36,594 nucleotides of DNA from Desulfobacterales bacterium (GCA_028282295.1 JANQIE010000127.1:1-36594); one strand, 5' to 3'; shown: positions 14,854 to 24,391, counted from the stretch's first letter. Made by a program: numbers and translations. The notes: generated from the letters alone by a model not told the origin.

Positions 14854-16281
14854 ATGAAAACATCTGCGAATCAAAACCAGGAATCACAAGCCCAGCTCAC
14901 ATTCAAGGTCGGGCCGTACAAATTCGCAGTGGCGGCGGTGGATGTTGTTGCGATCATCCAGGTGCCGGTGTTCAGGCCCTTTGCCTCCACACAAAACGGC
15001 ATTGCCGGCGTGTTCGTGCATCGCGATCAGACGGCCACGATCATCAGCCTGCATCAAAAACTGGGGTTGCCCATGCCGGCCGACAAACAGGCCGGCCAAC
15101 TCATCCTCAGCCACATCGGCTCGGGGCTGACGGCGTTCTGGGTCGATGAGGTCCTTGACATGACGACAACCGAAGGCGTAACCCCTTTCAAATTATCGAC
15201 CGAGGCCTCCATTACCGCGTTTCACCGCTGTTTTATCAAGGACGACGCCATCTTTTATGAGACCGATTTCGAACGATTATTCGCCGTGCAGGCACCGGTC
15301 GAACTGGCTGAGGTCTCTCTGCCCGACGCTGAATCCAAGCCTCCGGCGGCTGAATCCGACAATTCACCCTCTTGCACCTCTTCACAGGATGCCGGCGGTT
15401 CGGATGACCGGACGCCGACAACAGGCTCCGAACTGCCAGACAGGGGCCAGTCTGACGCGGCGCAAATCATTGCAAAGCCCACAAGCCCCAGGGCACACAG
15501 ACCGCCAGCCCAAAAGCCGGTCGCGGCACGCAATGTTCCGGCAAAGCGCACACGCAGCGCCCGCAGCACACCACTCAAGTCATCCCTCCCGGCCGGACAG
15601 CCCCAAAGCCAACGCCTGCCTGACGAACAACACCGTCCTGCGACTATTTTGAAACGGCCATGGCTTTGGATGTTGCTCATCGTTGGTATCACAGCATCGC
15701 TTCTGCTTATGACCATCGACTTTCGTTCGCCGCAAAAATCGGACAAACCGCTTACCGCAAGCCAAACTGACCAAGCACGGGGCACAGCAGAGCCCAAGGT
15801 GTCCCCGCAACCTGTCATAGAAGAAGAACCGGCGGCGGAAGAAATGCGGACCGAGGCGCCCGCAATTACTGCGCAACCTGCCGACCCAACAGTTGCTGCT
15901 CCGAAACCGGATACCGCGCCACCCCCTGCGCCGCAGGCATCGACGTCCATCGCGATCGCAACCACCACGCCGCCGCCAAAAAAAGAAATCAACGTCAAGC
16001 AAATCCTGAAAATAGAAACAGAGGCGTTGCGGCTGACCATCGAACGTCCCGAAAAACCGGGCATCACAACGCCCTTGCCAAGCAAAACGGCTGAAACGAT
16101 TACCTCCGAAACCGTGCATGTGGTCGTCAAGGGCGACACCCTCTGGCACATTGCCATCCGGTATCTGGGCGACCCCTTGCGCTACCCGGAATTGGCAAAA
16201 CTAAGCCGGATCAAGGACCCGGATCTGATTTATCCCGGCGATATCATCCGTATCGTCAAACTAACGCAATCGACGCCCTGA
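14854..16281 (+). CDS. CheW domain-TM-LysM domain fusion protein
   Basis: The product has 475 residues. Residues about 13-148 match a CheW fold (LTFKVGPYKFAVAAVDVVAI, then GIAGVFVHRDQTATIISLHQ). A long Pro/Ala/Ser linker follows. One membrane helix is at about 270-290 (PWLWMLLIVGITASLLLM). A second Pro/Ala-rich linker leads to a LysM domain at 422-471 (HVVVKGDTLWHIAIRYLGD, ending PGDIIRIVKL). The layout predicts a cytoplasmic CheW module tied across the membrane to peptidoglycan. CheW normally couples receptors to CheA kinase, so this may fix a chemosensory array to the wall or sense wall state. No other che gene is nearby. The ATG at 14854 lacks a clear Shine-Dalgarno; a TTG 24 codons upstream is possible but gives no better start. 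Confidence 0.8.
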   Translation: MKTSANQNQESQAQLTFKVGPYKFAVAAVDVVAIIQVPVFRPFASTQNGIAGVFVHRDQTATIISLHQKLGLPMPADKQAGQLILSHIGSGLTAFWVDEVLDMTTTEGVTPFKLSTEASITAFHRCFIKDDAIFYETDFERLFAVQAPVELAEVSLPDAESKPPAAESDNSPSCTSSQDAGGSDDRTPTTGSELPDRGQSDAAQIIAKPTSPRAHRPPAQKPVAARNVPAKRTRSARSTPLKSSLPAGQPQSQRLPDEQHRPATILKRPWLWMLLIVGITASLLLMTIDFRSPQKSDKPLTASQTDQARGTAEPKVSPQPVIEEEPAAEEMRTEAPAITAQPADPTVAAPKPDTAPPPAPQASTSIAIATTTPPPKKEINVKQILKIETEALRLTIERPEKPGITTPLPSKTAETITSETVHVVVKGDTLWHIAIRYLGDPLRYPELAKLSRIKDPDLIYPGDIIRIVKLTQSTP

Positions 16282-16313
16282 TATAAACAGCCACCCCATT
16301 GAGGCTCGCGCTT

Positions 16314-18074
16314 ATGGCCGCCAAATCGAACGACCATCAGACAACCGAACCCGGCATCAACCAGATCGCCCAGGCGATCTTCGACGCCTACCAGGCATAC
16401 CACCACCGCTTCAAAACCTTCACCCGGCAAGTCGCTAACCACTTTCAAAAACGCGACTGGACCGCTTATCAAAAAGACGCCCTGAAACGGCTCGAACTTT
16501 ACCCGGCAGTAATCGATACCCAGGTACCGATCCTGCGCCGGCGGCTCAAGGGATTCACCAATGAGCACCAAAACCTGACCGCGTTGAAAAACGCCTATTT
16601 TGACTTGATCCGCGACTGCCCCAGTTGGGAAATTGCCGAAACCTTCTACAATTCGATCATTCGTCATGTTTTCGAAATCGTCGGCGTGGAGCCGGACATC
16701 GAGTTCGTCACCACCGGCATTCCGGAACCGCCGAACCGCGCCACCCGGCCGATCTACCAGACCTTTATTCCCAGCGGCGCCACCGCGCCTTTAATCCGCA
16801 CCATCGCGCAATTCTATGCACTGGCACCGGGCTTCGCGGACCTGGAACGCGACAGCCGCATTGTCGGCCAACGCATCGACGACCATCTGGCAAGCATCGG
16901 CGCCCTGCGCACCATTGACCGGGTCGAAATGGTCAACACCGCCTTTTATCGCGGCATGGGGGCCTATCTGATCGGGCGTCTGTACAGCGGATCGATGTGT
17001 CTGCCCCTGGTACTGGCCCTGGTAAACCGGCCCGCCGGGATCTGCATCGACGCCTTGCTGATGGAAGAGCGCCCCCTGAGCATCCTGTTCAGTTTCACGC
17101 GATCTTATTTCCATGTGGATATCGACCGGCCATCCAGTGTGGTGCGTTTCATCAAATCTTTGCTGCCGCGCAAACGCATCGCGGAAATTTACATCTCCTT
17201 AGGATACAACAAGCACGGTAAAACCGAACTGTTTCGGGAACTCCAGCAGCACCTGGCCTATTGTTGCGAGGAGCGCTTCGATTTTTCCCGCGGCAAACGC
17301 GGCATGGTGATGCTGGTCTACAACATGCCCAACGACGACCTGGTGTTCAAAATCATTCGCGACCGGTTTGCCCAACCCAAAAAAGCGACCCATGAAGATG
17401 TGCGCCGCAAGTACGATCTGGTGTTCAAACATGATCGCGCCGGCCGTTTGGTGGACACCCAGGAATTTGACTACCTCAAGTTTCATCCCTGCTGCTTCAG
17501 CGATGATCTGATGGCGGCCTTTACCCAAAAAGCCCGCCGCACCGTCATCATCGACCCGGAGGCGGTTGTGTTCAAGCATGTCTACGTCCAGCGCCGAGTC
17601 ATCCCCCTGGACATTTACATCAAGGAGGCTGACCACAAAGCAGCCGAAGCCGCCGTGCGTGATTTCGGCCAAACAATCAAAGACCTTGCCGCCGGCAACA
17701 TCTTTCCCGGCGATCTGCTGCTCAAAAACTTCGGGGTTACCCCCAAGGGCCGGGTGGTTTTCTACGACTACGACGAGTTAACCCTGGTGACCGACTGTAA
17801 CTTTCGAAATATGCCCCAAGCCGTCACCGAAGATGACGAACTAGCCGGCGAACCCTGGTTCTACGTGGATGAAAATGATGTATTTCCACAGGAACTGCAA
17901 AACTTTCTCGGATTGGCGCCCGCGTTAAAACAGATTTTCATGCAGCACCATGACGATCTGTTCACGGTGGCGTTTTGGGAGCAAATCAAACAACGGCTGC
18001 TCGCAGGGCAGATCATGCCTATTTTCCCCTACGCTGCCGCCGAACGACTTGGTACGCACGAAGCAATCAATTAA
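16314..18074 (+). CDS. aceK: Isocitrate dehydrogenase kinase/phosphatase
   Basis: The 586-residue product is close to the usual 570-600 for AceK. It reversibly phosphorylates isocitrate dehydrogenase; the phosphorylated enzyme is inactive, which sends isocitrate into the glyoxylate bypass. The N-terminal regulatory half begins IFDAYQAYHHRFKTFTRQV. The kinase half has the nucleotide loop RGKRGMVMLVYNMP and the lysine segment DLVFKIIRDRF, and later NFGVTPKGRVVFYDYDE. Single enzyme does both reactions at one site. I chose the ATG at 16314, nine bases after GAGG. It lies upstream of aceB and aceA, while in enterobacteria the order is aceB-aceA-aceK. AceK is rare outside Gamma- and Betaproteobacteria in my knowledge. 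Confidence 0.93.
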   Translation: MAAKSNDHQTTEPGINQIAQAIFDAYQAYHHRFKTFTRQVANHFQKRDWTAYQKDALKRLELYPAVIDTQVPILRRRLKGFTNEHQNLTALKNAYFDLIRDCPSWEIAETFYNSIIRHVFEIVGVEPDIEFVTTGIPEPPNRATRPIYQTFIPSGATAPLIRTIAQFYALAPGFADLERDSRIVGQRIDDHLASIGALRTIDRVEMVNTAFYRGMGAYLIGRLYSGSMCLPLVLALVNRPAGICIDALLMEERPLSILFSFTRSYFHVDIDRPSSVVRFIKSLLPRKRIAEIYISLGYNKHGKTELFRELQQHLAYCCEERFDFSRGKRGMVMLVYNMPNDDLVFKIIRDRFAQPKKATHEDVRRKYDLVFKHDRAGRLVDTQEFDYLKFHPCCFSDDLMAAFTQKARRTVIIDPEAVVFKHVYVQRRVIPLDIYIKEADHKAAEAAVRDFGQTIKDLAAGNIFPGDLLLKNFGVTPKGRVVFYDYDELTLVTDCNFRNMPQAVTEDDELAGEPWFYVDENDVFPQELQNFLGLAPALKQIFMQHHDDLFTVAFWEQIKQRLLAGQIMPIFPYAAAERLGTHEAIN

Positions 18075-18437
18075 AGCCCAATCCACAAAGGGCCGTTTCC
18101 GGATCAGCACCAACTGCCGTAAACATTGTATTTAGCGAAAGAGTGGCTATATTTTGAAAAACCGTAAATAAGAACAGTTTGTTGAAATTCCAACGGATCC
18201 ACGTCCGGCCCCGGTTACCTTGAATTGCGTCGCCCCCCCCTCACACCACATTCTGCCCCATGCTCTTTCTAAACCCTTTTGTCACTGGATGGTAACCAAA
18301 ATTAGAACAACCAATCGTGTCCATCCGCAAACCGTATCTCTATCGCGGAACCAGCCGTAGACGCCGAACCCGGCGCCGTTCTCCCGCGGCCGTTGCCGAG
18401 CGGACACCAATCAGCCACACGAACAGGAGAAGAGACT
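18075..18437. other. Gene-free region between aceK and aceB
   Basis: No gene seen. A fragment TTTCCGGATCAGCACCAAC at 18096-18114 resembles one end of repeat family A. A weak promoter-like pair TTGTCA (18279) and TTAGAA (18302) with 17 bases between may serve aceB. The remainder has no recognisable structure. Confidence 0.45.
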
Positions 18438-20036
18438 ATGGAAGCCACCTTATCCGTCGACGGGATAGACGTTTTCGGTGCTGTCCCCGACCCATTTGCC
18501 GGGATTCTGACTCCCGAGGCGCTCCGCTTCGCGGGCGCCCTCGCCCGCGAATTTGACGCCCGCCGCATTGAACTCTTGGAACGCCGCAAGTACATTCAAA
18601 CCCAAATCGACAAAGGCCACCTGCCCGACTTTTTGCCGGAAACCAGATCCATCCGGGAGAGCGACTGGCGCGTTGCCCCGATCCCGGCTGATCTTCAGGA
18701 CCGGCGGGTGGAAATCACCGGTCCGGTCGACCGCAAAATGATCATCAACGCCCTGAACTCCGGGGCCAAAACGTACATGGCCGATTTCGAGGATTCCCAC
18801 GCACCCACCTGGCGCGGCACCATCGAAGGCCAGATCAACCTGCACGACGCGGTCAACGGCACCATCGAATTTACCAGCCCGGAGGGCAAACAGTACCACG
18901 TGGGCCCCGATCCGGCGACCCTGATCGTACGACCGCGTGGCTGGCATCTGGTGGAAAAACACGTGCAGGTGGATGGCGCCCCCATTTCCGCCAGCCTGTT
19001 CGACTTCGGCCTTTACTTCTTTCACAATGCCGCCAAATTGATGCAAAACGGCACCGGTCCCTATTTTTATCTTCCCAAGCTGGAAAGTCATCTGGAAGCA
19101 CGCCTCTGGAACGATGTATTCCTGTCGGCGCAGGAAAAGCTGGGCATCGCGCCGGGCACCATCAAGGCCACCGTGCTGATTGAAACCATCCTGGCCGCCT
19201 TCGAGACCGAAGAGATTCTTTACGAACTAAAAGAACACATGGCGGGCCTGAATTGCGGACGCTGGGATTACATCTTCAGTTTCATCAAAAAATTCAAAAA
19301 CATTCCGGCCTACATCTTCCCGGACCGCGCCCAAATCACCATGACACGGCATTGCATGCATTCGTATTCCCTGCTGGTGATCAAAACCTGCCACCGGCGC
19401 GGCGCCCACGCCATCGGCGGGATGGCGGCCCAGATCCCGATCAAAGGCGATGCCGAAGCCAATCGCGCCGCCCTGCAAAAAGTACGGGAAGACAAGATCC
19501 GGGAAGCCGGCGACGGCCATGACGGCACCTGGGTGGCCCATCCGGGGCTGGTGGGCATCGCTCTTGAAGAGTTCAATACCGCCATGCCGACGCCCAACCA
19601 GGTCGACCTGTTGCGCGAAGACGTCAACATCACCGCCGCCGACCTGCTCAAACTGCCCCAGGGCACGATCACAGAGGCGGGCCTGCGCGGGAACATCGAC
19701 GTCGGTATCCAATACCTGGCGGCCTGGCTCAGCGGCAATGGCTGCGTCCCGCTCTACAACCTGATGGAAGACGCCGCCACCGCCGAAATCTCGCGCACCC
19801 AGGTTTGGCAATGGGTTCACCATCCCAGGGGCGTTTTGGAAGACGGCCGTGATGTGACCCTGGAACTTGTGCGTCACATCACCCGGGAAGAACTGGACAA
19901 GCTAAAAACCACGCTGGGTCCGGAACGATACGAAGCCGGCAAATTTGAACCGGCGGCGCGCCTGTTCGACGAAATCATTGCCGCCGAGACGCTGGAGGAA
20001 TTTCTTACATTAAAGGCATATGAACATTACGATTAA
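18438..20036 (+). CDS. aceB: Malate synthase A
   Basis: The 532-residue product matches the A-type length (about 530). It condenses glyoxylate with acetyl-CoA to malate, in the cytoplasm. The family signature [17 protein letters not shown] is intact. [13 protein letters not shown] supplies an active-site arginine, and [10 protein letters not shown] follows in the core. I chose the ATG at 18438 because AGGAGAAGAG precedes it; a longer frame starts in unconserved DNA. Isocitrate lyase follows after 220 bases that hold repeat A3. Confidence 0.95.
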   Translation: MEATLSVDGIDVFGAVPDPFAGILTPEALRFAGALAREFDARRIELLERRKYIQTQIDKGHLPDFLPETRSIRESDWRVAPIPADLQDRRVEITGPVDRKMIINALNSGAKTYMADFEDSHAPTWRGTIEGQINLHDAVNGTIEFTSPEGKQYHVGPDPATLIVRPRGWHLVEKHVQVDGAPISASLFDFGLYFFHNAAKLMQNGTGPYFYLPKLESHLEARLWNDVFLSAQEKLGIAPGTIKATVLIETILAAFETEEILYELKEHMAGLNCGRWDYIFSFIKKFKNIPAYIFPDRAQITMTRHCMHSYSLLVIKTCHRRGAHAIGGMAAQIPIKGDAEANRAALQKVREDKIREAGDGHDGTWVAHPGLVGIALEEFNTAMPTPNQVDLLREDVNITAADLLKLPQGTITEAGLRGNIDVGIQYLAAWLSGNGCVPLYNLMEDAATAEISRTQVWQWVHHPRGVLEDGRDVTLELVRHITREELDKLKTTLGPERYEAGKFEPAARLFDEIIAAETLEEFLTLKAYEHYD

Positions 20037-20080
20037 CCAGGACGTCACAACCTTATCGAAAAAGCCGTTTTATCGTGCCC

Positions 20081-20232
20081 AACTGGTATCCATCCGGAAA
20101 TAGTAGATTTTGGTCCAGGCCGAGGCCGCAACGAATTTGAAACCGCAGGCGTAGCAAAGCTACGTCGAGGATGTCAAACTCGTGAAAACGCCGGCCTGGG
20201 CCAAAAGATGCTATTTCCGGTTGGATACCAAC
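20081..20232. repeat. Palindromic repeat family A, copy A3 (best preserved)
   Basis: Ends AACTGGTATCCATCCGGAAA and TTTCCGGTTGGATACCAACT are nearly complementary. Inner arms TTTTGGTCCAGGC/GCCTGGGCCAAAA and CGAATTTGA/TCAAACTCG also pair. The apical stem is GGCGTAGCAAAGCTACGTC. A transcript could fold into one hairpin of about 150 bases. It lies between aceB and aceA on the same transcript direction. Confidence 0.9.
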
Positions 20233-20256
20233 TAAAAAATCGAAAGGATGGTCAAT

Positions 20257-21597
20257 ATGCTAACCATAGAAGAAAAAGCCATTAAACTCAAAGAACGCAT
20301 CGAAAGTCATGATATCGACCCCGAGGCCGTGGCCGAAAAGAAATACCTCTGGAGCAACGATCCGCGCTGGGAAGGTATCGTGCGCCCCTACAGTCCGGAA
20401 GAAATGTTGCGGCTGCGCGGCACCTTGAAAATTGAGCACACCTTTGCCAAAGCCGGCGCCAAACGGCTGTGGCATTTACTGCAAACCGAAGACTACGTGG
20501 CGGCCCTGGGCGCGCTGACCGGCAACCAGGCCGTGCAACAGGTTGAAGCCGGCTTGAAGGCGATCTACTTGAGCGGATGGCAAGTTGCGGCCGATAACAA
20601 CTTATCCTACGAAATGTACCCCGACCAAAGCCTTTATCCCGCCAACAGCGTCCCGGTGGTTGTCAAACGGATCAACAACGCCTTGCGCCGGGCCGACCAA
20701 ATCCAGGTTTTGGACGGCCGTAAAAGCGGGCCCTATTGGTACGCCCCCATCGTGGCCGATGCCGAAGCCGGTTTCGGCGGACCGCTGAATGCTTTCGAAC
20801 TGATGAAGCAAATGGTCGATGCCGGCGCCGCCGGGGTTCATTTCGAAGACCAACTGGCGTCGGCCAAAAAATGTGGTCACATGGGCGGCAAAGTCCTGGT
20901 GCCGACCCGCGAATTTATCATCAAACTGATCGCAGCCCGGCTGGCCGCCGATATTTGCGGGGTCCCCACCGTGCTCATTGCGCGCACCGACGCCGAAGCC
21001 GCCAAACTCATCACCAGCGATGTGGACGAGCGCGATAAACCCTTTTTAAGAGGCGGCGAAAGAACCTCGGAAGGCTTTTTCTACATCAGCGGCGGTTTGG
21101 ATGCAGCCATTGCCAGGGGCCTCTCCTACGCCCCCTATGCCGATATGATCTGGTGTGAAACATCGCACCCGGATTTAGAAGAAGCCCAAAGATTTGCCGA
21201 GGGCATTCATGCAAAATTTCCCGACAAACTGCTTTGCTATAACTGCTCGCCCTCATTCAACTGGAAGGGTAACCTTGACAATGCCACCATCGCCAAGTTC
21301 CAGCGCGAGCTGGCCGCCATGGGGTACAAATTCCAGTTTGTCACCCTGGCCGGATTTCACTCCCTGAACATGGGGATGTTCGACCTGGCCTACACCTACA
21401 ACAAAGAAGGCATGCTGGCCTATTCCGAATTTCAACAGCAGGAATTCGCCCATGAAAAGAAGGAAGGCTACATGGCCATTACCCATCAAAAGTTCGTCGG
21501 CACCGGCTACTTCGACCGGGTAATGAGCTGCGTTTCCGGCGGTGATACCTCCGTAAAAGCGCTGACAGGATCGACCGAAGAGGATCAGTTCAAATAA
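20257..21597 (+). CDS. aceA: Isocitrate lyase
   Basis: The 446-residue product is about the usual bacterial length (430-445). It splits isocitrate into succinate and glyoxylate, the first bypass step. The signature [16 protein letters not shown] holds the catalytic cysteine C206. [19 protein letters not shown] is the metal and substrate region, and the C-terminal lid has SPSFNW. I chose the second ATG at 20257 (MLTIEEKA) because GAAAGGA lies eight bases upstream; the ATG at 20248 overlaps that site. The convergent rseC ends five bases downstream. Confidence 0.95.
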   Translation: MLTIEEKAIKLKERIESHDIDPEAVAEKKYLWSNDPRWEGIVRPYSPEEMLRLRGTLKIEHTFAKAGAKRLWHLLQTEDYVAALGALTGNQAVQQVEAGLKAIYLSGWQVAADNNLSYEMYPDQSLYPANSVPVVVKRINNALRRADQIQVLDGRKSGPYWYAPIVADAEAGFGGPLNAFELMKQMVDAGAAGVHFEDQLASAKKCGHMGGKVLVPTREFIIKLIAARLAADICGVPTVLIARTDAEAAKLITSDVDERDKPFLRGGERTSEGFFYISGGLDAAIARGLSYAPYADMIWCETSHPDLEEAQRFAEGIHAKFPDKLLCYNCSPSFNWKGNLDNATIAKFQRELAAMGYKFQFVTLAGFHSLNMGMFDLAYTYNKEGMLAYSEFQQQEFAHEKKEGYMAITHQKFVGTGYFDRVMSCVSGGDTSVKALTGSTEEDQFK

Positions 21598-21602
21598 TTG
21601 AA

Positions 21603-22034
21603 CTATAGGATACGAATGACTTTGGGTTGGTAGTCGGATTTAACGGCCATTTTATTACTCACACGCCTGACGACAAAAAAGGACAAACCAAACGCCGCCA
21701 GGCCACAAATCACGGCTAACAAAGATTCACCGACATTGGTCAGCGATGAAGATAGCTGTTGACCGCCAAGGGCGCCGGCAATCAGGCATAAAATGGGAAA
21801 CACGTATAGCAAAAAGGAGGCTTTCAACAACGACGCGGTATCGAAACTGATCTTGACCCGGTCCCCTTCCCTTGCGCCCGCCAGATTGAGCGCCTGAACC
21901 TCCATCTCGTTGCCGCCGCCTTTACTCATGCAGGAGCCTTTCGAGCTGCAATGTTCACACGACGACGAACGGGTAGTTTTTACCAATGCATTGGCACCGG
22001 CAACTTTGATCACCGTGCCTTCCTCGGTCGCCAT
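21603..22034 (-). CDS. rseC: RseC/MucC family protein
   Basis: The 143-residue product has an N-terminal cytoplasmic part with a Cys cluster (C26, C29, C35 in SSCEHCSSKGSCMS) and then two membrane helices (SFLLYVFPILCLIAGALGG and LLAVICGLAAFGLSFFVV) joined by a short loop. RseC proteins occur with the Rnf/Rsx electron transport complex and the SoxR-reducing system. Here no rnfACDGE set is visible, but the gene lies just downstream of an RnfB-type fusion on the same strand, with a terminator between. AGGAG precedes the ATG. Confidence 0.85.
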   Translation of the reverse strand: MATEEGTVIKVAGANALVKTTRSSSCEHCSSKGSCMSKGGGNEMEVQALNLAGAREGDRVKISFDTASLLKASFLLYVFPILCLIAGALGGQQLSSSLTNVGESLLAVICGLAAFGLSFFVVRRVSNKMAVKSDYQPKVIRIL

Positions 22035-22060
22035 GAGGAGTCTCCTGAGTCAAATTGGTT

Positions 22061-22100
22061 CAAGCTTGTGTCCATCCGGAACCGGATGGGCACAAGCTTG
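22061..22100. repeat. Minimal family A palindrome (ends only)
   Basis: The 18-base arms AAGCTTGTGTCCATCCGG and CCGGATGGGCACAAGCTT meet over a two-base AA loop, with one G-T type mismatch. The arms equal the terminal sequences of family A, so this is either an internally deleted copy or a minimal active form. Confidence 0.75.
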
Positions 22101-22101
22101 C

Positions 22102-22133
22102 AAAAAACCACAGGGGGCTACGTTAGCCCCCTG
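22102..22133 (-). terminator. Rho-independent terminator after the RnfB-GltD gene
   Basis: A perfect 10-bp stem, CAGGGGGCTA/TAGCCCCCTG, with a three-base loop. On the minus strand it is followed by TGG and six T. It lies 45 bases after the stop of the RnfB-GltD gene and before rseC. Confidence 0.85.
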
Positions 22134-22177
22134 TTTAATCAACAATAATCATGCAAATATATCGAGGCAATGTCGCC

Positions 22178-24283
22178 CTAAGCGCCGACAGCCTCTTCGG
22201 GTTCGGATGCTTTGATTTGGATCGGGTCATGGCGGTAGCAAATCAATCCGCATTGCAGGCAGCGGGCTGCTTCCGTCCGGGCGGCATGGGCATCAAAACC
22301 GAGTTCGAGTTCCTTGCCGGCCGCGGCTTCGGCCGCACCGCTCAACGGCATGATCTGCCGTTTTGTCTTCTTTACGCTTTCAACATGATCGACGTTCTGC
22401 ACTTGAATCTCGGACGTGATGACATTCTCCGTCAGCGTCGGCCGAATACCGCTGATTATCTGATGAATTGAAACCGTTGCCCGGCGCCCGGCGCCGATGG
22501 CTTTTATTGCCGCACTGTAATCCGTAATGGCGTCGCCGCCGGCAAACACACCGACCTCTTCTTTGAAGACAGGCTGCTTGTAAGGCGTAACGGCTGACCA
22601 GCGTATGGCGGCCGATTTCTCAACGGCATCCTCGGCCGTTGCGCCCGAAGTCTCTTCGTTGACCCGTGTAAAAATTAATTCCGGATAGCGACCGGAAGCC
22701 AGCAGCAGGGTTTGAGCCGCCAACGCCTGCACATCACCGGAAACCAGATTAACGACCTCGACTGCCTGCAGTTGCCCCCCCGTACCGGAAAGACCACGAA
22801 TACCGGATGAGGATATCACCTTCAAACCATCGATGCCCGCTTTTTGCAGCGCGTCGTCATCCACCGGACTCAGGTCCCAGGATTCGCGGTTGATCAGGGT
22901 AATGGTTTGCGCGCCTTTTTGACGGCATTGTTTGGCAACCTCGAGGGCCGATTGGCCTCCGCCCAAAATGACCACATCTTTACCAATGGAAACATCCGCG
23001 GCGCCGCCCGCGCCGTCGCGGAGCAGATCAAGCAGCAGATAGGTGCCCGGAATTTGCTGTTCGACATCCGGCACCCTGGTGCGAGCCAGACGGCTGTCCC
23101 AACCGCCCGACGCCAGAAAGACAGCTTCGTAGCCCTCGGCCAGCAGACTGTCAATGGTCATGTCCCGGCCCAGCATCTGTCCGGTTTTGGCTTCCACCCC
23201 AATCTGCAGGATACCCTCGATATCCCAATCTAGTATATCCATGGAAAGGCGATTGGCGGCAACAGCGCTCCTGAGCAGACCGCCCAATTTATCACCGGCT
23301 TCGTATACCGTGGCCGCATGCCCCAAACGGGCGGCGAAAAACGCGGTCGACAGCCCGGCAACACCACCGCCAACAACCGCAATTTTACGATTGGTCGCCG
23401 GCGCCCGATACGGCAAGGTTCGACTGCCGCTTTCACGTTCGACATCGGCGCAATACCGTTTCAAAAAATTGATCGCCACCGGCTCATCATTATATTTACG
23501 GCGGCATTCGTCTTCACAGGGACGCGGACAGATGCGACCGATGACCGACGGGAAAGGATTGCGCTCTTTGATAACCTGTACGGCCTGCTTGTGATTGCCC
23601 CTGGCAATCTGTCCCACATATTCCCGGATGTTGATGCCGGCCGGACAAGCCCGCTGGCAAGGCGTAGTGCATTCCTCTGTGGTGTATTCGCGCAAAATCC
23701 GGCGGGTAATGGAAGACAGGTTGATGATATGTTTGGGGCAAACCCGCTCACAGGTGCCGCAGCCGGTGCACTTTTTCCCATCGACCTCGGGCAGCCCTTT
23801 GCCGCCCATGCGAATGGCATCAAAGGGACACACCTGCGCACAGGTGCCCAGTCCCAGACAACCGATCGTACAGACCTTGGAGCCACCGCCCAGCATGGCC
23901 ACGGCGCGGCAATCGTTCAAGCCGTTGTAGATATAGCGTTGATCCGCGTCCTGCACACCGTAGTAACACCCCGGCAGGGCGATATCCGGCTCAGTGGCCT
24001 CGATGGCCACTCCCATGATCGCGGCAATGGCTTCAGCCACTTCCGGACCGGCGGCCACGCATGAATTGGGGGCGGATTTGCCCGCCACCACCGCTTCGGC
24101 GTTGCTGGAGCAGCCCGGATACCCGCAACCACCGCAATTGGCACCCGGTAACACATCATCCACCGCCAGCACCAGCGGATCGACATAAACATAAAATATT
24201 TTGGACGCGGCCGCCAAACAGATACCCACCACGACCCCCAGACCTCCCATCAGAAAAATCGCACTTGCCAAGGATTCGGTCAT
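22178..24283 (-). CDS. RnfB-like/GltD-like fusion flavoprotein, putative bifurcating transhydrogenase subunit
   Basis: The 701-residue product has three parts. Residues 8-30 are a membrane helix, and 50-75 hold the RnfB cluster C50, C53, C58, C75 (GANCGGCGYPGC). Residues 138-182 carry two [4Fe-4S] ferredoxin sites (C138/142/148/152 and C172/175/178/182). Residues 200-660 match the GltD/NfnB type: C205, C209, C213 and C252, C256, C260 in the Fe-S domain, FAD motif VVGGGVAG at 303-310, and a nucleotide motif GGGQSALEVA from 441. That motif replaces the usual GGGN.A.D.A. A C-terminal CLQCGLIC follows. GltD-like subunits bind FAD and NADPH. With NuoE- and NuoF-like genes upstream this resembles the Stn (Sporomusa-type Nfn) transhydrogenase. 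The RnfB membrane helix is odd for that soluble family. Function is inferred. Confidence 0.85.
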   Translation of the reverse strand: MTESLASAIFLMGGLGVVVGICLAAASKIFYVYVDPLVLAVDDVLPGANCGGCGYPGCSSNAEAVVAGKSAPNSCVAAGPEVAEAIAAIMGVAIEATEPDIALPGCYYGVQDADQRYIYNGLNDCRAVAMLGGGSKVCTIGCLGLGTCAQVCPFDAIRMGGKGLPEVDGKKCTGCGTCERVCPKHIINLSSITRRILREYTTEECTTPCQRACPAGINIREYVGQIARGNHKQAVQVIKERNPFPSVIGRICPRPCEDECRRKYNDEPVAINFLKRYCADVERESGSRTLPYRAPATNRKIAVVGGGVAGLSTAFFAARLGHAATVYEAGDKLGGLLRSAVAANRLSMDILDWDIEGILQIGVEAKTGQMLGRDMTIDSLLAEGYEAVFLASGGWDSRLARTRVPDVEQQIPGTYLLLDLLRDGAGGAADVSIGKDVVILGGGQSALEVAKQCRQKGAQTITLINRESWDLSPVDDDALQKAGIDGLKVISSSGIRGLSGTGGQLQAVEVVNLVSGDVQALAAQTLLLASGRYPELIFTRVNEETSGATAEDAVEKSAAIRWSAVTPYKQPVFKEEVGVFAGGDAITDYSAAIKAIGAGRRATVSIHQIISGIRPTLTENVITSEIQVQNVDHVESVKKTKRQIMPLSGAAEAAAGKELELGFDAHAARTEAARCLQCGLICYRHDPIQIKASEPEEAVGA

Positions 24284-24318
24284 TCTCCGGTTGCTCCTGT
24301 TAATCTGAATTATGGACC

Positions 24319-24337
24319 CGAGGCGCGTAACGCCTCG
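24319..24337. other. Hairpin in gap between NuoF-like and RnfB-GltD genes
   Basis: CGAGGCG and CGCCTCG pair over a CGTAA loop in the 108-base gap. On the minus strand no T-run follows, so it is more likely an mRNA stability or processing element than a terminator. Confidence 0.3.
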
Positions 24338-24391
24338 AAAAATCTTATACGTAAACGTCTAACAAACAAAAAGCCGTTAAAAAATCACTAT

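Noticed and set aside
15255-16157. 300-codon ORF antisense to the CheW-LysM gene
   Set aside because: Shadow of a Pro/Ala-rich linker; low complexity and no start signal.
22178-24283. Glutamate synthase small subunit as the role of the GltD-like protein
   Set aside because: No large glutamate synthase subunit is nearby, and the RnfB fusion and NuoEF neighbours point to redox balancing.
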